A stretch of 64,000 bases of DNA from Gadus chalcogrammus (GCF_026213295.1 NC_079415.1:27700181-27764180); one strand, 5' to 3'; counted from the stretch's first letter, positions 1-26,239 are shown. Program-made: numbers and translations. The notes: generated by a model not told the origin, from the sequence alone.

Positions 1-275
1 GTAAGGGATTATTGAACTATGTGTCGTGCATGACCGGTCTTGCCTGGTTCATTTAAGCTCACCCCCTCCCCTACTGTACCAAATAAACGACAGGATTTTT
101 TCTGTAACCCGGAGCAGATGTTTCCGTCTGGGTGCATCTCATACCCGCCGGCCTGGGATTTTATTTACATTTGTTTCCTGCCCTGACTTTATGGTACACC
201 TACAAGCGGCAATGTTTTATGGTGCATGTGGATATCTGTCTGTGTGAAAGTCTGCGTGTGTGTCGGTGTGAAAGT

Positions 276-640
276 GTGTGGCTCAAACCGGTGTCAGCTG
301 ACGTCACCAAATTCCATTCCACCAATCGAAACCTGGCTTTCGTTTGGACTTTTTGGACGTTTTTTGTGGTAGTGGTGGTCGAGGAGGAGAAGGGTGAGGT
401 TGAAGGGGAGGAGAAGGAGGGAGGAGAGGGGGAGGAGGGGAGGATGAGGAGGTAGAATGTGAGGAAGAAAAGGGGGAATAGGGTAGGTGTATAGGTGACG
501 TAGTGTAGGTGAATGTGGATGAGCTGGAGGAGGCCAAGGGAGGCTACCAAAGCATCATCAGATGTTTCTGCTTGGCTCAAACCAGTGTCAGCTGACGTCA
601 CCACATGCTATACCACCAATCGAAGCCTGGCTTTAGTTTT
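276..640. repeat. Direct repeat of about 65 bp (276-340 and 574-640) in collagen-gene intron 2
   Basis: Two copies, about 294 bp apart, share the segment from CTCAAACC through TGACGTCACC to CCTGGCTTT. Each copy contains a perfect TGACGTCA palindrome (299-306 and 593-600), the consensus CRE. The second copy ends about 20 bp from the exon B donor. The sequence between them is GA-rich (361-475). Bases 1-275 show no exon that I can support. Confidence 0.7.
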
Positions 641-660
641 TGACTCGTTTTCCTACTCAC

Positions 661-2719
661 AATCTCCTTGACCACCTTGTCCACGATGCCGCGGTCCTGC
701 AGGTTGTGGAGGTAGCGCGCGGCGGGCGAGCTGGCAATCTGCCGCAGCATGCCCACGTTCGACACCTCGTTGGCTTGCGGCGTGATACCGATCGTGAAGA
801 AGCGCACACCCTGGTTCTTGGCGTCCGCCACCGCCGCCAGGATGTCCGGGTTGCGGGGGTGGGAGTTGCCGTCGTACAGCAGGATGGCCACCTTGATGCT
901 GGCCACCGGCGACTCCTCCAGGTAGAGCCGTGTCAGGTTGGTGATGGCGTACGTGGCGTAGGTGCCGTGGCCGATGTACACGATCGGGGCGATGCGCGCC
1001 TTGAAGTCCTGCACGCCGCGCCACTGCGCGAAGGTCTGCTCAACGATCACGTGGCTGCTGTACTGCAGCAGGGCGGCCCTCGAGGACACGCCGCGGCCCG
1101 ACGCCAGCCGCACGCCCTGCAGCCGCTCGGCCACATCGGTGGCCAGCCGCTTCTCCTGAGCGTGGTGCTCCTTGGCGCTCTCCGAGCTGTCTACCAGGAA
1201 GGCCACCTCCACGCCGCAGTCCTCGCCGCCGAGCACTGTTGGGAGGGAGGGGGAGGAAGGGAGGACGGGGGAGGAGGAGGACGGGTTGGTGGAGAAGGAG
1301 GAGGAGGGAGGAGGGAAGGTAGAGGATGACAGGAGATGAGGAAGAGGACACAGGAGAGGAACAATATGATGAAGATGGTGAAGAAGGAGAGGAGGATGAA
1401 GAGATAAAGAGGAGGATGAAGAGGAGAGAGGAAGACCACATGAAGAGGAGGAGGAAGCGGAGACAAAGCAAGAGGAGGACAATGAGGGAGTGCATGATGA
1501 AGGCGAGGTTAAGGAGTAAAAGATGGAGGATGATGAAGAAGGAGAGGAACAGGTGAGCAAGTGCGGGATAGGCACACACCGCCACATACCCCACACACAC
1601 ATTATCTGCACATCATTGGATACGTTTTTTTTTTTTTTAAATGGCATGAATAATTCATTCAGGTTGGATCCGAGACCTGAACCCGGACCTGCCTTTGGAG
1701 TCCTTGTAGCTTGGAGACACATTTCATTCACTTCAACCCTTTGAACCTCAGTCTTGGTCTACTCAGAACAAAGAGGACCTATCGTGTATTTCCTGTCACA
1801 GCTGGAAACTTCCAATGATCTGCTGCTACACACATTGTCTGGGATCAAGACTACAAAGACCAACATGCATGTGATTTGTTTTTTTGGTTTCATCGCTGGA
1901 TAGCCAGGAGGCATTTTAAAAGCAGGAAATGACCTGTGCATATTTCCTCTCCAGGAGGGTTAAGACTTTTGTTTGAACTTTGAACCTCCCATGGAAGAAT
2001 AAAGTATTTGGATCCAGTACTTACTTCAGAGTATTTAAGTGTTTTTTTTCTTTTGGATGATGTATTTATCGATTGCTAGGTTTGACCCCATTTTAATTAA
2101 GGGATCGCTCCAACACGTCCATGAATCAAGCCAAACTTTCCACTTCTAAAAAGTGTCTGACAAGGTCTGTTGGGCAGGGCATCAATCACATTTATCTACA
2201 GGTGGAAGACATTTTCCATCGACAGAATGTGCCCAAGGATACAGAATCCAGAGGGATTAACACATTTGGGGGTCACCAGGAATTTAATGGTTATGACAAG
2301 AGATAGATGGTTCTGGAAAAAACCCTACAGCCACGATGAACTCAAGTCCAAGGAACCCACCATCTGGGGATGAGTCACTTTACACACTTGAAGATAAAAA
2401 GCAACCTTTTTTTTTGTTGGAATGTTCCACAACATAACAGTGCATTACAGTCAGAACATAAACTTTGGATGCCAGTAAAATGAAAAATGTGTCACCTGAG
2501 TTCACCCCCTTCCTGCCCCTAACCCCCTCCAACTTGACCTAGCAACAAGGTTTAATCAAAAGACTCACATTCTCCGTTTTGAGGGATAGCGTTGGCCGTG
2601 GGCAGTTTGACCCTTCCCCGGGTGGACACCACTATCTCCTCGCGCTCTTCATGGAACTCCTGCGCAACAAGCGTGCGCATTCCACACAGCAGAACCAACC
2701 ACTTCAGTACAGGGAACAT
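661..2719 (-). CDS. Collagen type XXVIII-like alpha chain, 5' part (signal peptide and first vWA domain)
   Basis: Two coding exons on the minus strand. Exon A (2719-2569) has ATG at 2719, a hydrophobic signal peptide (about residues 1-19) and a short acidic/basic linker, ending at a GTGAGT donor. Exon B (1235-661) joins in phase 1 and encodes one von Willebrand A domain (about residues 57-242), ending at a GTGAGT donor. The MIDAS motif is seen as DSSES at residues 66-70, with Thr142 in GHGT and Asp172 in LLYDG; the usual TDG Thr is Tyr. ATG 2719 is preferred because a CAG acceptor lies 14 nt upstream, so the open frame above it is probably intron. A secreted collagen with an N-terminal vWA domain encoded by a single large exon fits COL28; col28a1/col28a2 cannot be separated, and a COL6/COL12-like or matrilin-like vWA protein is a weaker alternative. 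No Gly-X-Y repeat is in view; later exons lie beyond the left edge. Confidence 0.72.
1236..1555. repeat. Polypurine (GGA/GAA) tract directly beside a splice acceptor
   Basis: About 320 bp of nearly uninterrupted purine on the plus strand, which reads as one long polypyrimidine tract leading into the vWA-exon acceptor on the transcribed minus strand. Apparent open frames here are low-complexity and are not genes. Confidence 0.85.
1556..2568. other. Remainder of collagen-gene intron 1, no gene seen
   Basis: Unique-looking, moderately AT-rich intronic DNA between the purine tract and the signal-peptide exon. Short open frames around 2121-2373 match nothing I recognise. Confidence 0.5.
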
Positions 2720-4088
2720 GACCTCCAACCGCCTGCTGAGAAAGAGAGAGAGCCAGGGAGAAGGAGAGGGGAAGGAGAATGAGGGGGAAAAAGATGATGG
2801 AAAAGCATGTACGTCGGAGGGACTCAGACAGAAGTTCCCGCAGCGTGCTTCAACAAGCACGGCCGTTTTAAACTTCTCGTTTAACGCGCGCCGCATAACT
2901 CACCTGAGAGCGTTGCTGAGTCAGGGGTTCTTAGCGTGTTCTCCCCCACAAACGTCCAACTCCTTCCAAGCTTTGGAGTCTCCGGTTAGAGAACGTGAAT
3001 GAATACAAATAAGAATGTCTCAAATAAATCGACAAAGAAAATACCCCAAACTATGTCAAAGGGGGTCCAGTTTTCTACATGAACTTCAGGACAGTTACTC
3101 CGAGTCCCTCCAGTAAGCTCCTGTTGCTCGTTTTTTAAGCTAATTCCCCCAGAGAGAACTTCACAAGCTACAGCAGTGGCGTGGTCCTGGACATTCCTGG
3201 CGCTCTCATGCTCCTCAAGGTCTCCTGCTGCTCGCTCCGACTTCACAACTTATTGCACATGGTCTGAGGTGCTCTCCATTCAGGACTGCCTGAGGTTGTG
3301 CTGAAGGCAGAACAGGAGCTGCTGCTGCTTCAAAGGGTGGAGGGGGGAGGCGGGGCACTAGGGTGGGTGGCTGGGGTAAGGGTTGGGGTTTGAGGCGTGG
3401 GATGTCCTAGCCGTGGATTTTATGCAAATTTATCTTACTATCCTGAATAGAACTGTTAGCCCCAAGCAGTGAAGCAATTTTATTTTCAGCGAGACCTTTT
3501 AAGATGACAAAGCTTTTTTCTCGTCTGTCTGATATGTGTTCCAAAGATAAAGTTAACCTGGCAGGTATGCCGACAACATTCTTTGATTAATTTGTTATTC
3601 TTTTTGTTCATTATTTTCAAGTACTTACATTTGACTGCATCAGACAATATAGTCATTTATAACAAAAGATAGACAAAAATAGGTTGGAAGCTTCAATCAT
3701 GCACTTGCGTGTAAGGAAACACAAGGTAGTGATTTCCTTGTTTAATCGACCTATTTTTGCTGCATGTCTGCAGTTTTTTGGCAGTCAAGTCAAGTAACAA
3801 GGTATGCTGACCCAATTTATCAAGGGTAGCTGTCACTGTATCTTCCAACAGCTCAAATGAAATGGTTTTCATAACAATAGAGTTAGGAACAAGAGAGTTT
3901 TTTGGGTGTTCTGTGGCCGGTTTTTAAAACCCCATTAAATGGACGTAGCTAGCTCTGGAAAGTTTAGTGCCATCAGCTGTCTACTGCCCTACACTGATGG
4001 GCAGTAAATTTAAGACCTTCGCTCTGAAACAAACACACTGTGAGAAAAAGTGTGCTGAGAAGCATCTTGTCAAATGTTGGAATGCGGT
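2720..4088. other. 5' flank of the collagen-like gene, no gene seen
   Basis: Contains the likely upstream 5'UTR/promoter side of the minus-strand collagen gene. A pyrimidine-rich stretch and CAG on the minus strand just above 2733 suggest the start-codon exon is joined to an unseen upstream 5'UTR exon. I see no TATA box or CpG cluster clear enough to place a promoter. Confidence 0.4.
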
Positions 4089-5297
4089 TGGTTTGGTATT
4101 TAAGCCCTTGTCTTTCCTTTGTTCCTTGTCGGATCATTTTAGTTTGTGGTGAGTTCTGTCCTGTGTGTTACCTGTGTTCCCGGTGTTCCCTGTGTTACCC
4201 GCGTCACCTGTGTTCCTTGCCTTTTTGAGTTAATAAATTATCCTTTACTCGAACTGTCTGCGTTTGGGTCCTACCTGCCTGCCTGCCACCCGCAAACCGT
4301 GACAGAATGATCCGACCATCATTGGACCCAGCGGACGTTTTTTTTGTTGGAGGCTGTGTTGGGGTGTACGTGCAGCGCTGTCGCTTCAAGGCCCGAGTTG
4401 GAGGGTGCCTTATGGACTATCAGAGTGGGGGTGTTGAGTGCCATCCGGTTCAACATTTCTCTCCAGCCCCTGAGCTGACTCCGGTCCCCGAGCCCTGTCC
4501 GGTTCCTGAACTCTACCTTGACTTCCAGAGGGGTGCCGCCTTCTAAACCTTCCAGAAGGGGTCCGCTCTCTACCTTGACTTCCAGAGGGGTGCCGCCTTC
4601 TAAACCTTCCAGAAGGGGTCCACCCTCTACCTTGACTTCCAGAGGGGTGCCGCCTTCTAAACCTTCCAGAAGGGGCCCGCCCTCTACCTTGCCTTCCCGA
4701 GGGGTTCCGCCTTCCAAACCTTCCAGAAGGGGCCCGCCCTCTACCTCGCCTTCGTCTTCGCCGATGCCGGCCACCTGTGGGTCTTCGCCGTTGCAGGCCT
4801 CCAGGATTGCAGGCCTCCAGAAAACAGTTTTTGTTCCCTCCTCCTGGCTCCACTCCACCCACCCTATTTGGATTTGACTTTCTTTTTTTTTGCATGTCGT
4901 GGGTCACCTGGTAGTCGACCCTTGAGGGGGGGATACTGTCATGGTCTGTCTGTTTCCTTGTCTTGTTTTGGTGTGTTACCTGTTTTACTTTGGTATCGGT
5001 CATGTTTCTCCCCATGTCAGGTTTCCCTCCTGTGTGATTACTGCTCCCTCCCTAATGTGTCTCAGCTGTTACTCGTTGCGTGCCCTGTGTGTGTTTGGTA
5101 TTTAAGCCCTTGTCTTTCCTTTGTTCCTTGTCGGATCATTTTAGTTTGTATTGAGTTCTGTCCTGTGTGTTACCTGTGTTCCCTGTGTTACCCGCGTCAC
5201 CCGTGTTCCTTGCCTTTTTGAGTTAATAAATTATCCTTTACTCGAACTGTCTGCGTTTGGGTCCTACCTGCCTGCCTGCCACCCGCTAACCGTGACA
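4089..5297 (+). mobile_element. Small non-autonomous LTR retrotransposon (Ty3/Gypsy-like), 5' LTR truncated
   Basis: A complete 3' LTR runs 4937-5297 (TGTCATGG to CCGTGACA) and is preceded by a purine-rich tract with seven G's (4925-4932). A shortened 5' LTR (about 4089-4304) is nearly identical to the last 210 bp of the 3' LTR and ends with the same GTGACA. Both copies carry TATTTAAG and AATAAA-type signals. The internal 630 bp have no pol; just after the 5' LTR, ATGATCCGACC...GGACCCAGC resembles the gag start of fish Gypsy elements. Most of the interior is the 57-bp minisatellite listed separately. No target duplication is visible because the 5' LTR start is missing. Confidence 0.75.
4518..4745 (+). 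repeat. 57-bp minisatellite, 4 copies, inside the LTR element
   Basis: Four tandem 57-bp units (TCCAGAGGGGTGCCG is spaced exactly 57 bp at 4524 and 4581). As 57 is divisible by 3, the array stays open on both strands as a 19-residue repeat beginning SRGVPPSKPSRRGP. The last unit is more diverged. Protein coding is not supported. Confidence 0.85.
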
Positions 5298-6466
5298 GGC
5301 ATTCAGTATCTGACATGTATGTCCTGCTTTGAATACTACAGCAGAGAGGACCAGAATAGAGTGGAACAATACCGCCAAAGTAAATTGTAATACCATTTCA
5401 TGCAAGAATGGCTAAATCTATGACATGATTCCTGACAGAAATAAAAGTTGTGGTTGAAGTTGAAATTCTTGTACACTCACGTTCATCAGGGAAGACTTGA
5501 CCTGATGCCCTTACAACATTGTTTTTGTTTGAGTTATTTGTGAGTTATATGTGAGTTACTGTGCTTCACAAGGGCCGTTTGGCCTTTTGTACTCATTCCA
5601 CTCTCTAACGCGACGCTCAGGGCATCGCTGAACCATCCCTCACAAAGTGCTGTCTCCGACCACAGACAACAAAAACCTCTGCCTTTTTTTTTGACAGAGC
5701 CGCAACTGTTGTTTTAACAACGCAAACACATTCCAGGATTAATCCCTGACCACGTTCGTCTGAAGACTCTGAAGTCATCGAATATTCGGTTAAAAGAAGG
5801 CCCACACTTAGAAAATACAACTCAGCCCCAAGCGTAATTAAACACATGCAGCCTCAACGCTGCGCATATTTAAATGTAATTTCTGAATCGCCCAAGGGCG
5901 CAATTTATCCTGCCCTAAATAATGTGAGAAGAGGATATATCGGCCTGGACCCATTTGTGAAAACAAAAACAAATGAAAGGAATTAATAGATTAGGACTTT
6001 TAAAGCATTGTCAGTGCTCTGCTATAGAAGCAGTGGCCAGGATGGTGGTGCAAGCGTTCCCAGGGGGACACAAGGGCACATTCAAGGGTACCTGTGCATA
6101 CGTGATCGAGGTACACTTTCAGAGGCGCCGTTTTTGTGGGCCAAGGGCAGAGTACTTATTTTCATATGCCAGGCTCATGCGAAATAGTGACGCCTCGTAT
6201 TTCCCCAGGATAACTGAAGAGTAAAAACGGCAGGAGAAAACACACACACACAGACACACAAACAAACAAACAAACACACACACATGCACTCACGCACACA
6301 GACACACAGACACACAGACACACACATACACACACACACACAAACACACACATATATAATATAAGTACACACAATTTACAAAACACACACACACGCACAC
6401 ACACACAGGCACGCATAAACAAACACATTCACACACCACGCATATGCACCCAGGCACCCAGGCACA

Positions 6467-6555
<89 letters not shown>

Positions 6556-7251
6556 TAATAAGTGATTCTACAAGTTTAACAAGACAATACAAGTTATATA
6601 AATACAGGCTCTGGTATTAACAACCTCAAAGACACCTAAATGTATGATGTCATCGCGTGCCTCTGCATGGTATTTTCCTATTCTGGCGCTCGCATACCTG
6701 GGAACTATTTCTATAGCAATACTCCTTTATTTGCCTTACTTTGTCCCAACATGTCTTTTTTTTTGTTGCCTAGACCGAGAGAGGCTAATAATAACATTGC
6801 AGCGCTCGGTGAAATCAGAATGATTCATTAAACAAACACAAGTCTGCGTTCCTCGGCGACACTATCACATCAGCAGCAGCTTATAGAGATACGATTTAGG
6901 ATTTAAAAAGAAAGGTGCATTTGTTAAACTTTCCTATGAATTTCCTTCATGTATTTTTTTTTTTTTTGAAAGATGAAAGTAAACTGCCAATCATGGACCA
7001 TCAGCCATTTCTTTGAAGAGGCTCCTGCTCGATAATGGAAACAATTAGGGGAAATGCTCCGTTGGAAAATCACTGGAGTAATATCAAACAGACATGCTAT
7101 AGGGGTTGAGTTCTTAAATAACTGACAATTTGCAGTGATCCGGGATCTTTAAAGGCATGTAAATATGGTATTTGTTTCTGAAATGTACGCCTATGCAAGA
7201 ATTGGCAGGCATAGGCCTTGTGTTATGTATTACAATTTAAAGTGAGTCTTC
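5298..7251. other. Intergenic DNA with an AC-rich microsatellite block
   Basis: No gene or identifiable transposon. An imperfect AC-rich block runs from about 6240 to 6551, ending in a pure (CA)n run of about 80 bp at 6471-6551. Cysteine/valine-rich minus-strand frames across it are microsatellite artefacts. Confidence 0.6.
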
Positions 7252-9027
7252 TTAAAGGTCCCATGGCATGCTACTTTATGGATGCGTTAATATAGATATT
7301 ATTGGGCCCATAACACAGTATTTGAAGACGTTCCCGAAATTCAGCCGTGTGGCAGAATTACAGCCACTATGAGCCAGTCGCACATCGAGCTTTCCACCAA
7401 ACGTGCCGGTTCGGTGTCTGTAGCTTTAAAGCAAATGAGGAGGAGATAGGCGGGTCAAGGAGGAGGGTGGGGGTGGGGCCCTGAGCCCTGAGCAGGGAAT
7501 CACTTTGCGCGCAGGCTGTAAATAAACCAAACACTGTGCGTGAAGATGTCCGTCAAAGAGTGACTTTCACATCATTGTTCTTAAACACTCCCTCTGTTTG
7601 CTGATTGGATGCACAAAATTTGGACGGAGAAAACCCACTAACATACCGCATGACCCAGACGTAGTACTGAAGGGAAATTAAAATTGAGCAGAAGTAATTA
7701 GGCGGGCGGAGCCGGGCTAGTGCTCCGGCGGGAGTCCTGGAGCTCTTTATCTAAATAATATCATATTATACACAGATATCTATATCATATAATATATTCT
7801 ATCACGGCGAAAAGCTGTGTGCGCCTCCAGACGATATTATGAATCTCAAACGACTGCGTCGGGTTCTCCGACGTCTCTCGTCCTTCCACTTGCACATCAA
7901 TCTGAAGTAGACTGAACCGTAGGGTACGCTGCCCACTGCCCGCCGCCCGCTGCCTGCTGCCTGCTGCCAGCTGCCTGCTGCCCGCTGCCGGGCGGTGATG
8001 CCTTGCGGTGGTGGTGCCTCGCGGCAGCGGGCAGCAGGCAGCATGTCGCAGTATCTATGTATTATATGATATTATTTAGATATAGAGCTCCACGACTGTA
8101 ACGCAACTGTTGTACACTTCTTTGTTATTTGGATAAACATTCTGCTGTTGGTGTTATGACGCATAACACGTCGGACTCTCGTCTCTGGTCTTTCCACAAC
8201 CAGACTCCTAGTGGGGGTTATCTCAGCCATGGTTGAGAAGGAATTGGGGGGAAAAGGAACTTTGGCTTTGACTCCCTGAAGTACATATAATGCATATTAT
8301 CACGGCCAAAAGCTGTGTGCGCCTCCAGACTATATTATGAATCACAAACGACTGCTTGGGTTCTCCGACGTCTCTGGTTCTTCCACTTCCACATCAATCT
8401 GAAGTAGACTGAACTGTGCGCTACCCGCTGCCGGCTGCCGGCTGCTCGCTACCGGCTGCCGGCTGCCCACTGCCGGCTGCCCGCTGCAGGGCGGTGGTGC
8501 CTCGCAGCAGCGGGCGGCGGGCAGCATGTCGCAGTTCATGTACTTCAGGGATTCAAAGCCAAAGTTCCTTTCCCCCCAATTCCTTCTCAACCATGGCTGA
8601 GATAACCCCAACTACAGTCTCGTTGTGGGCATACCAGACTAGTCAAAGAACCGACGTCCGCCATAACACCAACAGCAGAACGGTTATCCAAATAACAAAA
8701 AAGTGTACAACACTTGCGTTACAGTGTGTGTAATCACACACACACACACATGTGGCGCACGCACGTTCATAGCTCATTGTCTCATCAAATTCTCTGGGCG
8801 GGCAAGGCAGAGAAAGGGGAGGTAACTTGGCCCCTTATGACGACATATGGGGCCACACACCAAATCAGCGCGCTTGAACTTCCATTTTTTCAAAGGCGAG
8901 CAGGATACTGCTCGTTGTACACCGAACGCAAGTTTTAGCCACTGGGGGATGACAAGCAGTCTAGGGGAACTCATATTAATGTTAGAAAACCTCATAGAGT
9001 GAGATTTTCATGCCATGGGACGTTTAA
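7252..9027. mobile_element. TTAA-flanked non-autonomous foldback element
   Basis: Terminal inverted repeats TTAAAGGTCCCATGGCATG (7252-7270) and its complement (9009-9027) match at 18 of 19 positions and lie in TTAA, as for piggyBac-type targets. Internally about 8094-8290 is an imperfect inverted copy of 8530-8725, and CTGCC/CGGCTG-rich blocks (7928-8044, 8420-8525) can fold on themselves. The family is non-coding. Related sequence recurs inside the hAT element at 17607-19198, whose right part ends with the same terminus (about 19082-19107). Superfamily assignment rests only on the TTAA and terminal sequence. Confidence 0.7.
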
Positions 9028-10400
9028 ATAGTATACTTCCTGGGGGGGGGGGGGGGGGGGGGAGTATTACTGCCAATTTATGGAAGAAAGTTTTTTTCCT
9101 CACATGAGAAGCCCTAAACCCCTGATTACATCAAGATGTAAACTATAAAACTGTCATCGACCTAAAAATCTATCAACATCAGAATAGCTATAAGTTCATT
9201 TGGATAATATGAATCTAAGGCTAATTGATTGGCTGAGTCAATGTGAGCCAACATTGAAACACAATGTAAAACCATCCCAGCGGTAGGACTGACCTTTCGC
9301 CTTTCTGTACTCAAGACTGGAAGGAAGTTTCCAGCATGATTTGCTCGAGCAAACATTTCCATTACGTTCATTCCATTTTTCTGATATGTATGATGTGTCT
9401 TTCACATGCCGATACAGACGAGTGAATAAGATTATGTTTATCCAGAGAGAGATGTCTGCGAGCAGACAGTGATGAACGATGGAGTTAGTTCAATAGCCTA
9501 GGGTTTTCTTTAGTGTTTTTTTATTGTCAGGGATTTTAGGGATTATTTTTAACGCATCATATAGTTAATGAAGATACAGGTTGTTAAAGAGCAGGAAGAG
9601 GTTGGGCATATTGGACCCTTGCAGACTGCAGGAACTGTGGAATATGCAGAATTTGGCTTGGAGTCGCACACCCACTTTCGCGCCGACATCTATATTGTGT
9701 AAAGGTTCAAATGAATGCGCATGAAGGCCTAATCATCCCTCGGCTTCTTCAAAAAGGTATTCGTGTGGCGTAGGTCTATATCACAAAGGAGCCCCTGATT
9801 ACACCGTTCAAAATGATTGGCATTAACCGCGCTACCGCTCTGCTCTCTAGTGGGAATACGTTAACATTACACCAGAAAATGCCAGACACCATGTATTTAA
9901 ATGTCCTCTAAAGTTGGTGCCTATGGTGTCATACTTAACTTGTAAACGAAACAGCCCACGTCTCATTCTAATATTGTGAAACTGCCAACTAAAGTCACGT
10001 TTTTTTTAAGACAGGTGGACAGACAGAGGGTCGTAGGTTGAGGGCAGGAACAGGGGCAGGGGCAGGACCACAACGACCACAACGTCCCAGCCATATTGGA
10101 GAGGTATGTGGGGGCTGGGGTTTTTCTTGATAAAAAGCTCTGTAACTTTGACATTTCTGATAGGATTTACATTTAATCATTATAATTGGTATATCTATAT
10201 CGAATATCTTAAAATAGAAGTATAGGCCGATCTATACATCTATCTATATTTATAATTTTCTTTTTTAACAAAAACGATTTAAAGTCGGCAAGAATACATA
10301 ACAAAAGTAAGCAACTAAGAAAAGTAAATTTTAAGGTGCTTTTTATCTAGAAAAATTGCAGTCCTCACGTACATGTTCGTTTACACGTTTACAGGCCAAC
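9028..10400. other. Intergenic DNA 5' of atp5f1b
   Basis: Starts with a G21 homopolymer (9042-9062), then apparently unique sequence. No gene supported. Confidence 0.5.
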
Positions 10401-10409
10401 CTTGGCCTC

Positions 10410-10614
10410 CCCAATACGGCGGCGACGTTGACGTCCATCCAAAGGCCAACGCTGCGTCTACGTCCGCACGTCAGGGAACAGAAGCGTCAACTGCCACACT
10501 CCCGGATGATGTGCGCATGTGCAAAGCAGGGACTTTACGCGGCGCCTGCGCACTGCGGTTCATTATAAAGGCACTAGCTGTCTCCGTCTCTTTCCACCTT
10601 CAACCATCGTGAAC
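10410..10614 (+). promoter_or_regulatory. atp5f1b core promoter with TATA-like box, NRF-1-like and CRE-like sites
   Basis: A GC-richer 200-bp stretch ends at the atp5f1b start codon. Seen: TGACGTC (10429-10435, CRE-like), GTGCGCATGTGCA (10511-10523) and CCTGCGCACTGCGG (10545-10558), both resembling the NRF-1 palindrome, a CCGGAT ETS/GABP half-site (10502-10507), and TATAAAG (10564-10570). Pyrimidine-rich CTCTTTCCACC follows about 25-30 bp later, so transcription may start there with a terminal-pyrimidine leader of only 20-30 nt. NRF-1 and GABP control is known for nuclear respiratory genes; site use here is inferred. Confidence 0.5.
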
Positions 10615-19660
<9,046 letters not shown>

Positions 19661-19855
19661 TAATTCTCCAGACAATAGAACCGTTGTGGGGCGGGGGGGA
19701 TCGGAGTGTATGCAAGAATAGAGAGGATGGGGATACTCCTCAACTTGGAGCACTTGGGGAGGGGTCGGGGTTTATAAAACATCAATATGCATAAAATGTA
19801 CCTGTCCTGTCATCCTGAAAAGTTATATTTAATGTTTCCAATGAATGGAAGATGG

Positions 19856-19861
19856 ATTAAA
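19856..19861 (+). terminator. atp5f1b polyadenylation signal (ATTAAA)
   Basis: ATTAAA about 195 nt after the stop codon, in an AT-rich 3'UTR; cleavage would fall near 19875-19885. It is the first recognised signal variant after the stop codon. Confidence 0.6.
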
Positions 19862-19879
19862 GATCTGTCTTTACATAAA

Positions 19880-20555
19880 AGATACGTTCTGTATCAATTC
19901 GTTTTCTAGTTGTGTTGACCATGCTAGGATACAGTTGTTCCTAATGGGTGTGGATGTCTGCGTTCATTTTGACCACTAGATGGCAGCCATATGTCAAGCT
20001 GTTGCTTCACGTACTGTCGCAAGTGTTGCAACTTGATGACCAGAAATGAAAATAAAAACGTAACGAAGAAATGATTTATGGCTCTCTGTGGATCACACGC
20101 CAAGTTTAGATTTCTGAATAAGATCAAGGCATCCCTTCAATTATTACAGAATGACCTTGAATCTCATGGCCCTGCGGTCTTCGTGAGGGTTTCGGTTCAC
20201 AATAGTATATACAACCACCTGGTGCAGCCGTTTCAATTCAAAAAGCTCTATGGCACGACTATTTTGAACAGTATTACTGATGCATTAACTTATTTTTGTA
20301 CTTGATGGAAGTATGTTCTTTCCCTGCGTGATTTGTACTGTTAATGCATAATAAATACGTATATTTTTTATATACGTTGGTAGTCAAGGCGGGACAAGGC
20401 CTTAACCATAGTGCTGGTGGAAAACACTGATTATTTACAAGAAGCTATTCTATTTAGCGAGCATTTCAATATTGTCTTCCACACTGACTAGATTGATTAG
20501 GAAAAATGATTTGCAAGCAGCAGCCTTGAACCCTTTGTCGGAATTAATTGTTCAG
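19880..20555. other. Convergent intergenic spacer between atp5f1b and the dehydrogenase gene
   Basis: The two genes are tail-to-tail with about 1.2 kb between stop codons. No further gene or repeat recognised. Confidence 0.5.
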
Positions 20556-20556
20556 C

Positions 20557-20562
20557 TTTATT
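20557..20562 (-). terminator. Candidate polyadenylation signal of the dehydrogenase gene (AATAAA on minus)
   Basis: AATAAA on the minus strand about 295 nt downstream of the stop codon; none nearer was noticed. Confidence 0.5.
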
Positions 20563-20855
20563 TCATCATCGCTTAACACTGGTAATCCTGCCAAGGTCAA
20601 CAGGCTGTGCTATCTTTACGATATCGATTTGTCCCAGACTTTGAATGCAAAGGCGCCGCTATTGTTTGCATTGTGAACACTGAAAAAACATTTCACTACA
20701 AAATCAAGCAAATGATGAAGTTTAAAAAAGTTGTAAATCCTTAGCGATGTTAACATTGAAAAGTTTGCAAAATCATGAGCTCTCCCAAGATAGTTGGGAA
20801 GGCCTTGGTAGCAGAGTTTGATTTGCGATGGTTTCTGGTTTGCAATTCGGCGCCA

Positions 20856-26239
<5,384 letters not shown>

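Noticed and set aside
2121..2373. Two short plus-strand frames in collagen intron 1
   Set aside because: No homology recognised, antisense to the gene, and no splice or regulatory context.
2720..2896. Upstream in-frame extension of the collagen signal-peptide exon
   Set aside because: The extension is Ser/Pro/Phe-rich pyrimidine-tract translation; a CAG acceptor just before the ATG at 2719 explains it as intron.
4319..5015. Overlapping 179- and 201-codon minus-strand frames and a 119-codon plus frame
   Set aside because: All result from a 57-bp repeat divisible by three inside an LTR element; both strands stay open.
6162..6592. Cys/Val-rich minus-strand open frames
   Set aside because: Translation of AC/GT microsatellite; no start context or homology.
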